Assembly (NCBI GenBank): GCA_028819775.1
Contig: JAPPKV010000071.1
Location: forward strand, 1 to 6,709
DNA from: Gammaproteobacteria bacterium
Lineage (GTDB): Bacteria; Pseudomonadota; Gammaproteobacteria; Pseudomonadales; Azotimanducaceae_A
Reading direction: 5' to 3'
DNA: 6,709 nt
A program made the position numbers and the translations under genes. This document shows, one piece after another, positions 4,877 through 6,709 of this stretch. The notes beneath the pieces are model-generated. The model had not been told where the DNA came from, made no database searches, and saw only the letters and a program-made list of their open reading frames with translations. How positions within the stretch are numbered: position 1 is the first letter of the stretch; each line of letters opens with the position of its first letter.

Positions 4877-6709
4877 CTCGTCCCTTCCCCGGTTGGCACG
4901 CCGCCAAGGGCATCTTCGACCGCGACCGTGCTCGACAACAGGCTCAACTGAAGGACGTTGATCAGGAGCGCCGCGATTTCGCATCGCGCACCTTGGTGGT
5001 GTTCTTCATCGTCGCCGTGATGTGTTGCGTCCTGACTGCGCGCATGGTGTGGCTCACCGTGTTCAAGCACGACGAGTACCGCACGATCTCGGAGGACAAC
5101 CGGATTCAAATGTTCGGCGTGCCGCCGCCCAGGGGTCGAATCTACGACCGGACCGGCATCCTCCTGGCCGACAACGTGCCGGTGTTCTCGATCTTCGTTA
5201 TCCCGGAACTGACCGACGACGTGGACGCCACGTTGTCGGCGATCGCGGCGTTGGTCGAGCTATCCGATGAAGAGATCGATGCGTTTCATACCTTGGCGAG
5301 CGAGAGCTTTCCCCACTCTCCCGTCCGGGTGAGACCGCAGATTACTCCCGAGGAGCGCGCCGTTATCGAGGTCAACCGTCACCGCCTGAGCGGTGTCCAG
5401 GTGAGGCCGGATACCGTTCGACACTATCCTTACGGCGAGGTGATGGCCCACGCCGTCGGGTCCGTCCGGCGCAAGACGGCGGAGGACATCCGACGGCTGG
5501 ACCGGCGTCGCTACAGCCGCACCCAGTTCGTCGGGAAACGGGGTGTGGAGGCTTTCTACGAACACTCGCTGCACGGCGAACCGGGCTCGCGGCAGGTCGA
5601 GGTCGACGCGCACGGTCGGGAGCAACGCGAACTTGGCCGGAACCCGCCGGTCCCGGGCCGGAACCTCACCTTGCATCTTGACGCGTCGTTGCAGGTCGCG
5701 GCTGCACAAGCCCTTGGCGAGCGGCGGGGCGCGGTGGTGGCCATCGATCCGCGCTCCGGCGGAATCCTCGCCTTGGCAAGCGTGCCAGGCTACGACCCCA
5801 ACCTGTTCGTTACCGGCATGGATCCGGCCGTGTACGACGAGTTGGTCATCTCGCCGAACAAACCGCTGTTCAACCGAGCCGCGAACGGCCGCTACGCTCC
5901 CGGTTCGACTTTCAAGCCCATCGTCGGCTTGGCGGCATTGGCACACGGGGTGACCGACTGGGAGCGCACGATCGTCGACAACGATGGGGTATACCGGTTG
6001 CCGAACAACCGCAGGGAATACCGGGATTGGACCTGGACAAAGGACAACCCCAGTGGCCAAGGCGTGATCGACCTCCACCGGGCGATCTACCGTTCCTCCA
6101 ACATCTACTTCTACGGTCTTGGCGACAGGCTGCCCGTGGACTCGATTCCACGCTTCGCCGCCCAGTTCGGGTATGGCCGGGTCCTATCCATCGACGTCGC
6201 TGGCGCCGAGCCCGGACTGTTGCCGGACAGCGAGTGGAAGATGGGTGCCCGAGGCGAAGGCTGGTACCCGGGCGACAACGTGAACCTGGCGATCGGCCAG
6301 GGGGACTTGCTCGCCACGCCGCTTCAACTTGCCACCGTCGCCGCGATCATCGCCAACAGAGGCCGCGTCGTACGTCCCAGAATGCTGCTGAACAGTGACG
6401 CCGATCTCCCCGAACTCGAGAACGGCGAGCTGACCGTGGACTTCGTGGCGCTCGGCGGCATCGAAGCCGGTCCGGCTAGTGGAAGTCAAAACGAGCATGC
6501 GGGAACGCGACCGGGGGATGCGGGTCTCCGATCCGTCGATTGGCAGAGAATGGTCGATGCCATGGAAGCGGTCGTGCATCGGGGCAACCAAGGCTACCGG
6601 GAGAATGGCACGGCATGGGCGTACATCGGCCAGGACATCGCATACCGGATGGCGGGCAAATCCGGAACGGCCCAGGTCGTGGGAATCGCCCAGGGCGAGG
6701 AATACGACG
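4873..6709 (+). CDS. mrdA: Peptidoglycan D,D-transpeptidase PBP2 (MrdA), C-terminus cut by window edge
   Basis: PBP2 is the elongasome class B penicillin-binding protein; it crosslinks new peptidoglycan beside the RodA glycosyltransferase on the outer face of the inner membrane. The 612 visible residues show a charged cytosolic tail (1-39) and one membrane anchor (about 40-63). The pedestal follows, with PPPRGRIYDR (84-93) and GKRGVE (221-226). The transpeptidase domain has all three motifs: S345-T-F-K348 within PGSTFKP, S408-S-N410, and K596-S-G-T599. E. coli PBP2 has 633 aa, so little is missing. Compared with it, the N-terminal tail is about 20 residues longer, and an extra loop of roughly 23 residues lies around 508-556, before the KSG motif. 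The ATG start has AAGGCG 8 nt upstream. It follows rlmH by 28 nt; mrdB/rodA is expected beyond the right edge. Confidence 0.97.
   Translation, partial: MTRPFPGWHAAKGIFDRDRARQQAQLKDVDQERRDFASRTLVVFFIVAVMCCVLTARMVWLTVFKHDEYRTISEDNRIQMFGVPPPRGRIYDRTGILLADNVPVFSIFVIPELTDDVDATLSAIAALVELSDEEIDAFHTLASESFPHSPVRVRPQITPEERAVIEVNRHRLSGVQVRPDTVRHYPYGEVMAHAVGSVRRKTAEDIRRLDRRRYSRTQFVGKRGVEAFYEHSLHGEPGSRQVEVDAHGREQRELGRNPPVPGRNLTLHLDASLQVAAAQALGERRGAVVAIDPRSGGILALASVPGYDPNLFVTGMDPAVYDELVISPNKPLFNRAANGRYAPGSTFKPIVGLAALAHGVTDWERTIVDNDGVYRLPNNRREYRDWTWTKDNPSGQGVIDLHRAIYRSSNIYFYGLGDRLPVDSIPRFAAQFGYGRVLSIDVAGAEPGLLPDSEWKMGARGEGWYPGDNVNLAIGQGDLLATPLQLATVAAIIANRGRVVRPRMLLNSDADLPELENGELTVDFVALGGIEAGPASGSQNEHAGTRPGDAGLRSVDWQRMVDAMEAVVHRGNQGYRENGTAWAYIGQDIAYRMAGKSGTAQVVGIAQGEEYD

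Noticed and set aside
5260..6078. Minus-strand open frame of 272 codons opposite mrdA
   Set aside because: It lies wholly within the PBP2 coding region, whose catalytic motifs are intact on the plus strand; the antisense product shows no recognisable motif.
1..6709. Mobile element, CRISPR, tRNA/rRNA, riboswitch or defence system
   Set aside because: No terminal repeats, repeat arrays, integrase/transposase or RNA-gene signatures were seen. Coding density is high and all genes are core functions.

Overview
The window looks like chromosomal DNA of a GC-rich gammaproteobacterium; the order cannot be resolved from the sequence alone. The grounds are a head-to-head uvrA/ssb pair, as in E. coli, and a nadD-rsfS-rlmH-mrdA run that matches the gammaproteobacterial cell-wall/ribosome cluster. 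UvrA, SSB, RsfS and PBP2 also align closely with my recall of the E. coli proteins. Every gene found is a housekeeping gene. I see no phage, IS, toxin-antitoxin, CRISPR, tRNA or rRNA signal.

Layout. On the minus strand, 1-1057 (or 1-1075) is the N-terminal part of uvrA, cut by the left edge. A divergent intergenic region of about 180-200 bp leads to ssb (1255-1764, +). Next comes a 96-bp convergent gap holding a perfect 9-bp hairpin, then uppP (1861-2655, -), the undecaprenyl-pyrophosphate phosphatase. A 77-bp divergent gap with a clear Shine-Dalgarno opens a tightly packed plus-strand operon. It contains a LON-substrate-binding-domain protein (2733-3341), nadD (3349-3984), rsfS (3988-4416), rlmH (4413-4844) and mrdA/PBP2 (4873 to the right edge, incomplete). 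Gaps inside the operon are 7, 3, -4 and 28 nt, so co-transcription and translational coupling are likely.

How the genes work together. UvrA and SSB serve DNA repair and replication. UppP recycles the lipid carrier for peptidoglycan precursors, and PBP2 crosslinks peptidoglycan during rod elongation. NadD makes NAD, RsfS silences ribosomes in starvation by binding L14/uL14, and RlmH methylates pseudouridine 1915 of 23S rRNA. The plus-strand operon therefore joins cofactor supply, ribosome state and cell elongation.

I do not see a previously undescribed system. The points worth a second look are small. uvrA has an N-terminal extension with an SD-supported TTG start. The uvrA/ssb region lacks a canonical LexA box. 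A LON-domain gene sits where lptE/holA would be in E. coli. Two tiny ORFs bridge start codons in the operon (before rsfS and between rlmH and mrdA). PBP2 has an extra loop before its KSG motif. Non-ATG starts are frequent.
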